Source: Dehalococcoidia bacterium
GTDB taxonomy: Bacteria > Chloroflexota > Dehalococcoidia > SM23-28-2 > RBG-16-64-32
DNA: 64,000 nucleotides
NCBI GenBank assembly: GCA_030649945.1
Contig: JAUSFE010000003.1
Location: 1-64,000, forward strand
Direction: 5' to 3'
A model generated the notes under the pieces. That model was not told the DNA's origin. It saw nothing but the letters and a program-made list of their open reading frames with translations, and did no database searches. Positions within the stretch are counted from its first letter, which is position 1. Every line of letters begins with the position of its first letter. The position numbers were made by a program, and so were the translations under genes. Positions 28,871-36,736 of the stretch are shown here, piece after piece.

Positions 28871-28972
28871 GTGGTTTCCTTCGCTGGCATTACCCAGATC
28901 AGGTTCTGGCGGTCGCCCCGACCGGTCGGGGCCTCTCAGCCCGGCCGCCCTTGGTGGACTCCCCGAGCTCCC
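28871..28972 (-). ncRNA. TPP riboswitch (THI element) upstream of thiC
   Basis: The minus strand carries the conserved GGCTGAGAGG (28941-28932) and CTGATCTGGGTAATGCCAG elements of the thiamin-pyrophosphate aptamer, with the opening GCTCGGGGAGTCC near 28970. Binding TPP would hold the 3' CCAGC segment in the aptamer, free the terminator and stop transcription before thiC. Confidence 0.95.
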
Positions 28973-28991
28973 GCTATTCGGTTGCGCCTTC

Positions 28992-29020
28992 AGATTAGCA
29001 CCGGCGGGGGATGTGGTCAA
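28992..29020 (-). promoter_or_regulatory. promoter of the TPP riboswitch-thiC unit
   Basis: TTGACC (29020-29015), 17-base spacer, TAATCT (28997-28992) on the minus strand; start near 28985, just ahead of the aptamer. Confidence 0.75.
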
Positions 29021-29134
29021 CACGATATGCCGCGCCGAGTTTTGTCCACAGATGGACACAGATGGGCGCAGATGGCGGACCCGGCCCTCCCACCCCGGGG
29101 TTTGGCCGCGGATTAGCGCGGATGGGCCCCGCCG

Positions 29135-29452
29135 CCCCGCCCCGGTTGGAGGCACCTGAAGGTACCTCCCTACGGGAAGCATCGGCTGGAGGCTCCCCCC
29201 CCGCCCCGGTCGGAGGCACCCTTCGGCAGGATCCCTTCTGAGGCGGGCAGGCAGGGCAGGCTCCGAAGGTACCTCCCTACGGAAGACACCTGCACGACAC
29301 CGCGTCGCCTGCGCCCCGCCCCGGTTGGAGGCACCTGAAGGTACCTCCCTACGGGAAGCATCGGCTGGAGGCTCCCCCACCCCGCCCCGGTCGGAGGCAC
29401 CCTTCGGCACCCTTCGGCAGGCTCTGGAGGTACCTCCCTACGGGAATCCGCT
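29135..29452. repeat. direct ~90-bp repeats with GGAGGCACC/GGTACCTCC hairpins
   Basis: Two long near-identical copies (about 29135-29221 and 29313-29402) plus partial pieces (29265-29285, 29420-29445). Each contains GGAGGCACC-TGAA-GGTACCTCC, which can fold, then CCTACGGGAAGCATCGGCTGG. The 3' end of each copy carries a variant GGTCGGAGGCACCCTTCGGCA. Open frames across it are low complexity and not genes. A separate CCACAGATGGACACAGATGGG element is at 29045-29075. Confidence 0.75.
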
Positions 29453-29459
29453 TACGTTG

Positions 29460-30257
29460 CTAGGGCCCCTCGCCCCACCACCGCCAGAAGTGGTGGACCG
29501 GGCCGTGACCATGGCCAATGGGATAGGCCCGGCGGAGCGCCTCCGTTACGTAGTCTTTCGCGTGGCCTACGGCTGCCGGGACGGACTCGCCGCGGGCCAG
29601 GAAGGCGGCGATGGCAGAGGCGAAGGTGCAACCCGTCCCGTGCGTACTCGCCGTTTCAATGCGGGGAGCGCTGTACTCGCGAAACTCACGCCCGTCAAAC
29701 AGCACGTCGACCGCCGTGTCCCCCTTCTGATGGCCGCCCTTGATGACGACGTGGCGCGCCCCCATCGCCTGGATGGCCCGCGCCGCGTCCCGGATGTCTT
29801 CCCTGGACTCGATCTTCCGCTCCAGGAGGATCTCCGCCTCCGGCAGGTTCGGAGTCACGACCTCCGCCAGGGGTAGCAGCAGTTCGCGCATCGCGCCGAC
29901 GCCATCGTCACTCAACAGGCGGATCCCGCTCTTCGATACCATCACCGTGTCCACCACCAGCTTCTGGAACGCGTGCTGCCGGGCCTTCCCCGCCACCGCC
30001 TGCACGATGGCGGCATTCGCCAGCATGCCGGTCTTGACGGCGTCCGGGACGATATCGGCGAAGACGGCGTCGATCTGGGCGGCGACGAACTCCGCCGGCA
30101 CCTCGTGGACGCCGGTGACGCCCATCGTGTTCTGGGCCGTGAGGGCGGTGATGGCGGACATCCCGTAGACCGCCAGGGCAGCGTACGTCTTGAGGTCGGC
30201 CTGGATGCCGGCGCCGCCGCTGGAGTCGGAGCCGGCGATGGTGAGGACGGAGGGCAT
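29460..30257 (-). CDS. thiD: hydroxymethylpyrimidine/phosphomethylpyrimidine kinase ThiD
   Basis: 265 residues, ribokinase fold. Phosphorylates HMP and HMP-phosphate. Visible: '[20 protein letters not shown]' N-terminal signature, '[13 protein letters not shown]', '[15 protein letters not shown]', '[12 protein letters not shown]', '[19 protein letters not shown]' and the catalytic '[15 protein letters not shown]' (Asp is replaced in position by His-Gly-Thr-Gly-Cys context as in the family). It has no riboswitch of its own and sits upstream of thiC on the same strand, separated by repeats. Confidence 0.95.
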   Translation of the reverse strand: MPSVLTIAGSDSSGGAGIQADLKTYAALAVYGMSAITALTAQNTMGVTGVHEVPAEFVAAQIDAVFADIVPDAVKTGMLANAAIVQAVAGKARQHAFQKLVVDTVMVSKSGIRLLSDDGVGAMRELLLPLAEVVTPNLPEAEILLERKIESREDIRDAARAIQAMGARHVVIKGGHQKGDTAVDVLFDGREFREYSAPRIETASTHGTGCTFASAIAAFLARGESVPAAVGHAKDYVTEALRRAYPIGHGHGPVHHFWRWWGEGP

Positions 30258-30262
30258 GGGCA

Positions 30263-30310
30263 GTGGTTAGTTGGCAGTGGTTAGTGGATAGTGGTTAGTG
30301 GTTAGTGGTA
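30263..30310. repeat. short tandem GTGGTTAGT repeats
   Basis: Five to six imperfect copies of GTGGTTAGT(TG) between thiD and the sirtuin gene. Likely non-functional simple repeat. Confidence 0.6.
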
Positions 30311-30440
30311 GACGTTGTACGTAATCATCCCGCTTAATTCTACACCGGACATCCGGCCGGACTATAATCCCCCTCGGAGGTTGGCAGTCGGGTCAAGCAA
30401 TCAAGCAGTCGGGCAAGCGAGCGTTCATGACAGACGACGG

Positions 30441-31223
30441 ATGACGGACGATCTCGAACAGGCGATAGACGAGGCCGCGCACCTGATCGTGCGCGCGCGG
30501 CACGTGGTGGCGCTGGTGGGAGCGGGGCTGTCTGCGGAGAGCGGCGTGCCGACCTTCCGCGGGCCGGAGGGGCTCTGGACGAAGCACGGCGAGCCGGACC
30601 TGCGGGACTACGAGCGCTTCGCCCAGGACCCGAAGACCTGGTGGGAGCAGCGCATTGAGCGGGCCGGCCGCTACGGCGAGCTGGTGCGGGCGCTGGAGAC
30701 GGCGCAGCCGAACGCCGGGCATTACGCGCTGCGGGACCTGGAAGGGACGGGCCAACTGCAGCACATCATCACCCAGAACATCGATAACCTGCACCAGGCG
30801 GCGGGCAGCCTGGCGATCACGGAGATCCACGGCAACCGCACGAAGCTGCGCTGCATCAACTGCAACCGCCGCTGGCCGCTGGACGGGTTCCCGATAGAGG
30901 AGCTGCCGCCGCACTGCCCGGACTGCGGCGGCATTGTGAAGGGCGACACCGTGATGTTCGGCGAACCGATCCCGCACGACGCCCTGGAAGAGTGCGTCAA
31001 CCAGACGCGGATGTGCGATTGCATGCTGCTGGTGGGCACGAGCGCGGTGGTGTACCCGGCGGCCGGGTTCCCGGTGGACGTGAAGACGAGCGGCGGCACG
31101 CTGATCGAGTGCAACCCGAACGAGACGCCGCTGACGGAGATATCGGACGTGGTCCTGCGGGCGCCGGCGGGCGCGGCGCTGCCACGGGTGGCGGGGCGGG
31201 TGCGGGAGATGAGCGTTGGCTGA
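30441..31223 (+). CDS. NAD-dependent protein deacylase (sirtuin, Sir2 family)
   Basis: 260 residues. Removes acyl groups from lysine using NAD. Visible: 'VALVGAGLSAESGVPTFRG' (about 23-41), 'IITQNIDNLHQAAG', catalytic His in 'ITEIHGN', four zinc cysteines ('LRCINCNRRW' and 'CPDCGGIV'), and 'MLLVGTSAVVYPAAG'. The Ala-Glu and 'PTFRG' features fit class III/U bacterial sirtuins. ATG 30441 has no clear Shine-Dalgarno; TATAAT at 30363-30368 may be its -10. Its stop overlaps the start of the CoA-transferase gene by 8 bases. Confidence 0.92.
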   Translation: MTDDLEQAIDEAAHLIVRARHVVALVGAGLSAESGVPTFRGPEGLWTKHGEPDLRDYERFAQDPKTWWEQRIERAGRYGELVRALETAQPNAGHYALRDLEGTGQLQHIITQNIDNLHQAAGSLAITEIHGNRTKLRCINCNRRWPLDGFPIEELPPHCPDCGGIVKGDTVMFGEPIPHDALEECVNQTRMCDCMLLVGTSAVVYPAAGFPVDVKTSGGTLIECNPNETPLTEISDVVLRAPAGAALPRVAGRVREMSVG

Positions 31224-32454
31224 GGCGAGGCCGGCCCTCGAAGGCATCCGGGTACTGGACCTGACCATCTGGCAGCAGGGGCCGATGACCACGGCGATGC
31301 TGGCGGACTGGGGCGCGGACGTGGTGAAGATCGAAGGGCCGGATACGCCGGACCCCGGACGCTCCGTCATCCGCTACGAGGCCTCGCCCGGCGGCCCCAA
31401 CGCCTACTTCGAGACGCACAACCGCAACAAGCGGGGGATCGTGCTGGACCTGAAGTCGGAGGCGGGCCGCGGCGTGTTCTACCGGCTCGTGGAAGGCGCG
31501 GACATCGTGATCCAGAACTTCCGCCCCGGCGTCAGCGAACGGCTGGGTATTGACTACGCGACCAGCTGCCGGATCAACCCGCGCATCGTCTACTGCGCGG
31601 CCTCCGGGTTCGGGCTGGCCGGGCCGGACGCGCAGAACCCGGCACTGGACCCGCTGGCGCAGGCGCGCGGCGGGGTGATGAGCGTGACCGGCGAGCCGGA
31701 GACGCCGCCGACGCGCACGTTCGCGGGCTTCGCGGACCAGGTGAGCGCCTTTCTGCTGGCCTACGGCGTCATGGTGGCGCTGTTCCACCGCGAGCGCACG
31801 GGCGAGGGCCAGATGGTGGACGGATCGCTGTTGCAGGGGACCATCGCCGTGCAGGCGTTCAACATCTCCAGCTACCTGATGTCCGGCACATACGCCGGCT
31901 CGCCGATACCGCGTGTGTCGCGCCGGCTGACGAGCCCGCTCTGGAACCACTACAAGGCTGCCGACGGCAAGTGGCTGATGCTGGGCATGGCGCAGGTGGG
32001 CCGCTACTGGCCGGCCTTCCGCCGGGCGCTGCAGGAGGCCACGGGCGAGCTGCTGGAACCCGAAGAGATGAGCGTGGACTGGCTACGGATGCATGCCGGC
32101 GAGCTGATGCAGCTGGTCTCGCGGCTGGACGAGGCGTTCGCGGCCAAGCCAGCGCGCGAGTGGGTGGAGCTGTTCCGGCGCTACGACCTGCTGATCGAGG
32201 TCGTGCAGGAGTACGGCGACCTGCCGCGGGACCCGCAGGTGATTGAGAACGCCATGCTGACGACGCTTGAGCACCCGGCCCACGGGCCGCTGCAGATGGT
32301 GGCGCCGGCCGTGAACCTGAGCCGGACGCCGGGGCGGATACGCTCGCCGGCGCCGGAGTTCGGGCAGCACACGGAGGAGGTGCTGCTGGAGGCGGGCTAC
32401 TCGTGGGAGGAGATCGAGGCGCTGCGCATGCAGGGGGTCATCGGCCACCGCTAG
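31216..32454 (+). CDS. CaiB/BaiF family (class III) CoA-transferase
   Basis: 412 residues, normal length. Transfers CoA between acyl-CoA and free acids. Visible: 'GIRVLDLTIWQQGPMTTAML' start, 'WGADVVKIEGPDTPDPGR', 'NRNKRGIVLDLKS', 'NFRPGVSERLGIDY', the catalytic Asp region 'NPALDPLAQARGGVMSVTG', and 'RTPGRIRSPAPEFGQHTEEV' near the end. The start TTG 31216 lies inside the sirtuin's last codons, so both are translated from one mRNA. Substrate unknown; the pairing with a deacylase suggests acyl-CoA metabolism with lysine acylation control. Confidence 0.9.
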   Translation: MAEARPALEGIRVLDLTIWQQGPMTTAMLADWGADVVKIEGPDTPDPGRSVIRYEASPGGPNAYFETHNRNKRGIVLDLKSEAGRGVFYRLVEGADIVIQNFRPGVSERLGIDYATSCRINPRIVYCAASGFGLAGPDAQNPALDPLAQARGGVMSVTGEPETPPTRTFAGFADQVSAFLLAYGVMVALFHRERTGEGQMVDGSLLQGTIAVQAFNISSYLMSGTYAGSPIPRVSRRLTSPLWNHYKAADGKWLMLGMAQVGRYWPAFRRALQEATGELLEPEEMSVDWLRMHAGELMQLVSRLDEAFAAKPAREWVELFRRYDLLIEVVQEYGDLPRDPQVIENAMLTTLEHPAHGPLQMVAPAVNLSRTPGRIRSPAPEFGQHTEEVLLEAGYSWEEIEALRMQGVIGHR

Positions 32455-32486
32455 GGACCTCGCCCTGACGATTGCACCCCCACTCC

Positions 32487-32610
32487 ACCCCGGTTAGCCA
32501 CAGATGACACAGATGGGCGCGGATGAGCGCAGATACTCCACCCCGGCTTAGCCACAGATTACACAGAGGGGCACGGATGGACGCAGATGCCCCGCCCATT
32601 CATTTGGCCG
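32487..32610. repeat. CCACAGATGACACAGATGGGCG-type repeats
   Basis: Two to three imperfect copies of TTAGCCACAGAT(G/T)ACACAGA(T)GGGC(G/A)CGGATG-(A/G)GCGCAGAT between the CoA-transferase and sigma-factor genes. One related copy is at 29045. Not coding. Confidence 0.7.
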
Positions 32611-32655
32611 CGGATTGGACGCGGATTTGGGAAAGCCCGTTGGTGGGAACTATTG

Positions 32656-33216
32656 CTAGCCGTTGGCCTCTGCGACCATCATCTGGCGCAGCTTGCGCAG
32701 GGTGCGGAAGAGGATGACGCGGACATTGGGCTCGTTCAGCTCCATGATCTGCGCGATCTGGGTGTTGGAGAGCTCGGCGTCGAACTTCAGGGCGACGATG
32801 TCCTGCTCACGCTGAGGGAGCCGGCGGACGAGGCGGGCCAGCGTGCGCACCTCTTCGCGCATCAGGATCTCGTGCTCGACAGAGTCGCGGGCAGGTGCGA
32901 TTTCGCGGATGATCTCCGGATCCACCACAGTCTCGCGGCTGAACTTGCGGGCGTGGCTGATGATGATGTTGCGGGCGATGGTGAAGAGCCAGGTGGACAG
33001 AGCATCGCCGTTGCGCAGGGAGTCCATCTTCAGGAAGGCGCGCTCGAAGACATCGGCGACAAGGTCCTCGGCCAGGTGTGCGCTGTGGACACGGCCGTAG
33101 ACATAGGCGAAGACGCGCGGGAAGAACTTCTCGTAGACCCTGGCGAACTCGCCGACGCGGCGGTCCACGGCGGCGTCGGGGCGGTTCGGCGAGCTGGACA
33201 GCTTCGGTGAGGTCAT
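32656..33216 (-). CDS. ECF-type RNA polymerase sigma factor
   Basis: 186 residues. Region 2: 'FFPRVFAYVYGRVHSAHLAEDLVADVFERAF' (about 31-61) and 'STWLFTIARNIIISHAR' (about 78-94). Region 4: 'RLPQREQDIVALKFDAELSNTQIAQIM' and 'NVRVILFRTLRKLRQ' (about 130-178). Directs polymerase to a set of stress or surface promoters. No anti-sigma gene is adjacent. It is divergent from the winged-helix regulator at 33509, and the space between holds several dyads that may be operators. Confidence 0.9.
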   Translation of the reverse strand: MTSPKLSSSPNRPDAAVDRRVGEFARVYEKFFPRVFAYVYGRVHSAHLAEDLVADVFERAFLKMDSLRNGDALSTWLFTIARNIIISHARKFSRETVVDPEIIREIAPARDSVEHEILMREEVRTLARLVRRLPQREQDIVALKFDAELSNTQIAQIMELNEPNVRVILFRTLRKLRQMMVAEANG

Positions 33217-33273
33217 CTCGAGGTGTGAGCCTTAGAGTGCCGGCGGAGGGCGACGGCCTACTGGACAGGAGGG

Positions 33274-33417
33274 GGTGTCATGTGCATAATGACACCTGAA
33301 TTCTATATCGGTATAGGCTAAGGTAGTTTTCGGCTTCGCGCATTAGCCACCCGATCTTGCTGCTTCGCCTTTCCAATGTAGAATTGCAGTTCTATAGTGA
33401 CGTGGATTTACTATAGA
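33274..33417. promoter_or_regulatory. divergent regulatory region with four inverted repeats
   Basis: Dyads: GGTGTCAT-N7-ATGACACC (33274-33296), CTATA-TCGG-TATAG (33303-33316), TAGAA-N6-TTCTA (33379-33394), and TCTATAG-N13-CTATAGA (33391-33417). The CTATAG half-site recurs. The setting, between a sigma factor and a winged-helix regulator, suggests regulator binding sites, but no experiment supports this. Confidence 0.5.
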
Positions 33418-33508
33418 GATGGGGTTTTCGGACTGTCAACCCTCTGCAAGACAATAACCAGGGAAAATCGCGGGCCAAATATAGAAGCTGGACAGGGGGC
33501 GCCGGATC

Positions 33509-33814
33509 ATGGCAAAGAAGTGGAATTTCCTCAGCAATTACGGACTGGTGCTGACCCACCTCTTCGGGAACCCTCGCGCCACCCTGCGAGAGATCGCGCG
33601 CGGAACGGACTTAACGGAGCGCGCGGTCTACCAGATCGTGCGGGAGCTGGAACTGAACGGCTTCATTGAGAAGAAGCGCGTGGGCCGGCGCAACGTCTAC
33701 ACCGTGAACGAGTCCGCCCTCTTCAGCTTCATGGTCTACCAGGACCTGAACGTGGCGCAGATGACGACGGCCCTGCGCCGCATCATGGAGGAGCGCCGGG
33801 CGGCGACGCCCTAG
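33509..33814 (+). CDS. winged-helix transcriptional regulator
   Basis: 101 residues. MarR/ArsR-like fold: 'NYGLVLTHLFGNPRATLREIARGTDL' (helices 1-3), recognition helix 'TERAVYQIVRELELNGFIEK', wing 'KRVGRRNVYTVN', and a C-terminal dimer helix. No ligand-binding Cys or His pattern of metal sensors is visible. GGGGGC lies upstream of ATG 33509. It is divergent from the ECF sigma factor and probably binds the dyads between them. Confidence 0.85.
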   Translation: MAKKWNFLSNYGLVLTHLFGNPRATLREIARGTDLTERAVYQIVRELELNGFIEKKRVGRRNVYTVNESALFSFMVYQDLNVAQMTTALRRIMEERRAATP

Positions 33815-33838
33815 CAGGGTGCTCCACATCGGGCGGCG

Positions 33839-34148
33839 GTGTTCAGCCCGACGCGGATGTTTGTGCGACTCGCGGCGCTGAGGGCGCGGCACCCACCGCC
33901 CTACCCCCGTCCCCGAGCGGCGCCCCTACGGCGTGGCCCGTGTTCAGCCCGACGCGGGTGTTCGTGCGACTCGTGGCGCTGAGGGCGCGGCACCACCTGC
34001 CCTACTACCCCCCGTCCCCGAGCGGCGCCCCTACGGCGCGGCCCGTGTTCAGCCCGACGCGGATGACCGTGCGACTCGTGGCGCTGAGGGCGCGGCACCA
34101 CCCGCCCTACCCCCTGTCCCCGAGCGGCGCCCCTGCGGCGCGGTTTCG
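33839..34148. repeat. three tandem ~100-bp units (family also at 47.8 kb)
   Basis: Units start with GTGTTCAGCCCGACGCGG at 33839, 33940 and 34045 (101, 105 and ~104 bp). Each contains GCGCTGAGGGCGCGGCACC and CCGAGCGGCGCCCCTACGGC. The third unit runs into the 3' end of the next gene. The same family is at 47816-48105. Frames across it are spurious. Confidence 0.85.
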
Positions 34149-34158
34149 CTCCTTCGGC

Positions 34159-35151
34159 CTAGCCGCCGAGCTTCGTGGGCGGCACTCCGTAGCGCTTGAC
34201 GCCGCCCGTGAACATGTACTCGACTATGCCGTAACCCGTCTCGCCGCCCAGCGTGAAGCGGCAGTGCTGGTCGAAGCCGAAGGAGGCGGCGTCGGCTGCC
34301 GCGAGGGCTTTGGCGTCGCTGTCTGACCAGCGGCCCGTCATCGGCCCCAGGAAGATCGTGCCGATCTCCTCCGCCGCCAGCGCCAGCGTCTCGCCGGAGT
34401 CTGTCGTCAGCCGGTAGCGGGCGGACCGGGGACACTTCCTGCCCGGCCACAGCTCCAGCTCGTGCTCGATGCGCGTGATCGGCACGTCCTCGCCGGACTC
34501 GCGAGTGAGCGCGCCGTCCTGGTGGATGATCTCGCCGTCCGGCGTCTCCCAGAGCCAGGCGGACACGCAGTAGTCGCGGAACTGGGCGGAGATCCAGATC
34601 CACATGGGCACGTCGGCCATGGCGCGCACGCCCCAGGTGCGGTCGCGGATGCCGACCAGGTCTGTGAAGGTGCGGTCGCCGATGGTGAAGGAGCCGGTGT
34701 AGCGGCCGGACTGCGTGTAGTGCATGAAGTCCGCCACCAGCTTCTCGCCGTTCTGCCAGTGGATGGGGCTGAAGGTGTGCAGCGGGCAGCGGTTGCGGAA
34801 CTCCAACTGGGCGCGGATGCCGTTGGCCTCGTCGGCCAGGTCCAGCTTCCAGGCCTTGAGGGGCTCGACGATCGAATACGAGAGTGAGCCCGTCTGCATC
34901 ACCTCGCGGTCGCCGGCCAGCGGGCGCACGTTGAGGTAGGCGTAGTGCTGGTCCTTGAAGGTGGCGAAGACGAAGGCCTGCATCATCTTGCGGTTGGGGA
35001 AGGCGCCCAGGCCGGTGATGGCGGCGAACTCGCCGCTGGGGTCGTGGATGTTGAAGTAGAAGCGGTCCTGCCAGTCCTGGTGGTCCGAGGCTACCTCCGC
35101 CAGCGGCTTTTCGGTCTGGTGGACCAGGTATTCGTCCATTTTGCTGATCAC
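34159..35151 (-). CDS. AttH/CrtC-like (hydroxyneurosporene synthase-like) protein
   Basis: 330 residues. The layout of two lipocalin-like halves with repeated 'FYFNIHDPSGEFAAITGLG' and 'WGVRAMADVPMWIWISAQF' resembles the DUF7064/AttH/CrtC-like group found in Mycobacteria and Chloroflexota; members are often near lipid or steroid catabolism genes. No catalytic residue can be named. The start is chosen as GTG 35151 (V-I-S-K-M), which has GAGGAG seven bases upstream; ATG 35139 has none. Its 3' end abuts the ~100-bp repeat array. Confidence 0.65.
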   Translation of the reverse strand: MISKMDEYLVHQTEKPLAEVASDHQDWQDRFYFNIHDPSGEFAAITGLGAFPNRKMMQAFVFATFKDQHYAYLNVRPLAGDREVMQTGSLSYSIVEPLKAWKLDLADEANGIRAQLEFRNRCPLHTFSPIHWQNGEKLVADFMHYTQSGRYTGSFTIGDRTFTDLVGIRDRTWGVRAMADVPMWIWISAQFRDYCVSAWLWETPDGEIIHQDGALTRESGEDVPITRIEHELELWPGRKCPRSARYRLTTDSGETLALAAEEIGTIFLGPMTGRWSDSDAKALAAADAASFGFDQHCRFTLGGETGYGIVEYMFTGGVKRYGVPPTKLGG

Positions 35152-35375
35152 GGCAACACTCCTCGCAGCTGGGGCCCGCTGTGGCGAAAGTTTACGCCCT
35201 GCGGCGGGGAGTGTCTGTACGGCTTTGCCGCACGGGCTATCGGGCTGTCCCCCACGAGGGAGCAAGGAGCATTGGAGCATTGGAGCAACGGAGCAAGCGA
35301 GCAAATCGGCCGCCCGGGAATCCCCGGCGAATGTAGCCCGGGGCCTGAAGGCCCCGCACCCCGGGCGCGCTGCGC

Positions 35376-36518
35376 CTAGCGCTCGAAGGTCACCGTAAGC
35401 GACTGGCCGTCGAAGGACCAGGAGCCGGCCTGTCTGTAGCGCACCTCCGGCGGCAGCGTCAGCAGGCAGCGGCGGCCGTTGAGGTGGATGGCGATGGCGT
35501 CCTTTAGCTGCTCCAGGCGCACGTCCTCGCGGCGTGCGAAGGGGAGGGCCAGGGTCAGGCGGTAGTTGTCGCCGTCGCGGCTGAAGGAGTGGCTGGGCGC
35601 GGCGTGGAGGACAGCCGCAGGGTCGCGGCCACCGTAGACGGAGCGGGCGAAGGCGGCGAGGGCCGGGACGCCGCGCGGCGCGGACGCCGCCAGCGGAGCC
35701 TCGAGCACGGGCAGCGGCGCCAGGGAGCCGCGGGCCTCCGCGAGGGCGGCCGTCTGCTCCCCTCGCGCGGGCTGGAAGAAGGGGTCCGCCACCGCGGCCG
35801 GCAGGAGGCGGCAGAGGGCGAGGGCGTCTGTGGCGAAGGAGTAGAGGCTGAGTGCGGCGACGGCCTGCTGCGCCTCGGCCGCCGCGCCGGCGGCGGGGGG
35901 CAGCGCCAGGCGGACGGAAGAGACCTGGCGGTCCGTGAGGACGTCGCGCAGGCGGGCCAGGCGGCCCAGGAGGTCGCGTCCGCGGTCCAGGACGCCCTCA
36001 CCGGCAGAGGCGTATTCGCCGGCGAAGACGCGCAGGAAGGGGTCGAAGACCGTCTGCTGGCGGGGCGCGAAGAGGCGGTCCAGCCAGCGGGCGGCGGCGT
36101 CCAGGGCGGCGGGCAGGTCCAGGAACTGGGACAGCGGGCCGCCGTCCACGATCACGGCGTCGTAGCCGGCATCCAGGCAGCGCTCCAGCTCCAGCAGCCG
36201 GCCGACGTGGTTGAGGCCGGGGAGCCCGGCGAGGTCGCCCGCCAGTTCCACGTCCATGCCGCGCCAGTCCAGCAGCGCCTCCAGCCAGTCGCGGAACTCG
36301 CCGGACGCGCCGGCGCCCGAGTGGCCCTCGAGGGCCTCCAGGCGGCCGGCGACGGGCTGCGCTTCGGGCAGCAGGGGTGCGCCGAAGGCGGCGCCCAGGC
36401 CGGGCGCCAGGCCGAAGGCGAGGGTGCGCAGCCCTCCCTCAGCGACAGCCGCCGCCGTGGCCGCGGCGAGAGTGCTGACGCCGCTGCCGCCCTTGCCGGA
36501 GAAAACGATAACTCGCAT
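35376..36518 (-). CDS. ArsA-like P-loop ATPase
   Basis: 380 residues. N-terminal deviant Walker A 'VIVFSGKGGSGVSTLAAATA' (about 3-22), switch-like 'YDAVIVDGGPLSQFLDLP' (about 119), and a C-terminal ~75-residue HSP20-like sandwich ('YRLTLALPFARREDVRLEQL ... AIAIHLNGRRCLLTLP') typical of ArsA/Get3 C-terminal fusions in Gram-positive and related bacteria. The arsenite-binding cysteines of true ArsA are absent, so an arsenic role is unlikely; a membrane-protein targeting or ATPase role is possible. AGGG precedes ATG 36518. The frame upstream is a repeat-derived extension. Confidence 0.8.
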   Translation of the reverse strand: MRVIVFSGKGGSGVSTLAAATAAAVAEGGLRTLAFGLAPGLGAAFGAPLLPEAQPVAGRLEALEGHSGAGASGEFRDWLEALLDWRGMDVELAGDLAGLPGLNHVGRLLELERCLDAGYDAVIVDGGPLSQFLDLPAALDAAARWLDRLFAPRQQTVFDPFLRVFAGEYASAGEGVLDRGRDLLGRLARLRDVLTDRQVSSVRLALPPAAGAAAEAQQAVAALSLYSFATDALALCRLLPAAVADPFFQPARGEQTAALAEARGSLAPLPVLEAPLAASAPRGVPALAAFARSVYGGRDPAAVLHAAPSHSFSRDGDNYRLTLALPFARREDVRLEQLKDAIAIHLNGRRCLLTLPPEVRYRQAGSWSFDGQSLTVTFER

Positions 36519-36595
36519 GAGAGGTACCCTGCCCGTGAGCCGCGCATAGATGATAGCACGGTTGCCGGCAGGGGGAGGCTGGAGGTTGGAGGCTG

Positions 36596-36683
36596 GAGCA
36601 ATCAGGCAATCAGGCAATCAAACAATCATGCAATCATGCAATCGAACGACCAAGCGATCAAGCGATGGAGCAATGGAGCAATC
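36596..36683. repeat. degenerate octamer tandem repeats (CAATCAAG type)
   Basis: Runs such as AATCAGGCAATCAGGCAATC, CAATCATGCAATCATG and CAAGCGATCAAGCGAT. Similar runs occur at 35266-35300 and 30393-30420. Each lies between genes. Confidence 0.6.
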
Positions 36684-36697
36684 TGGGGACGGGCTGT

Positions 36698-36726
36698 TTG
36701 ACGGGGCGGGTGGGCTGCCCTATTAT
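36698..36726 (+). promoter_or_regulatory. promoter of the candidate selenoprotein (leaderless)
   Basis: TTGACG (36698-36703), 17-base spacer, TATTAT (36721-36726). The start codon ATG 36737 is ten bases further, so the mRNA starts at or just before it. No Shine-Dalgarno sequence exists. Confidence 0.7.
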
Positions 36727-36736
36727 CTGACGCACC

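Noticed and set aside
35376-36518. Arsenite efflux ATPase
   Set aside because: Lacks the metal-binding cysteines of ArsA and has no ars genes nearby; only the P-loop and HSP20-like tail support the family.
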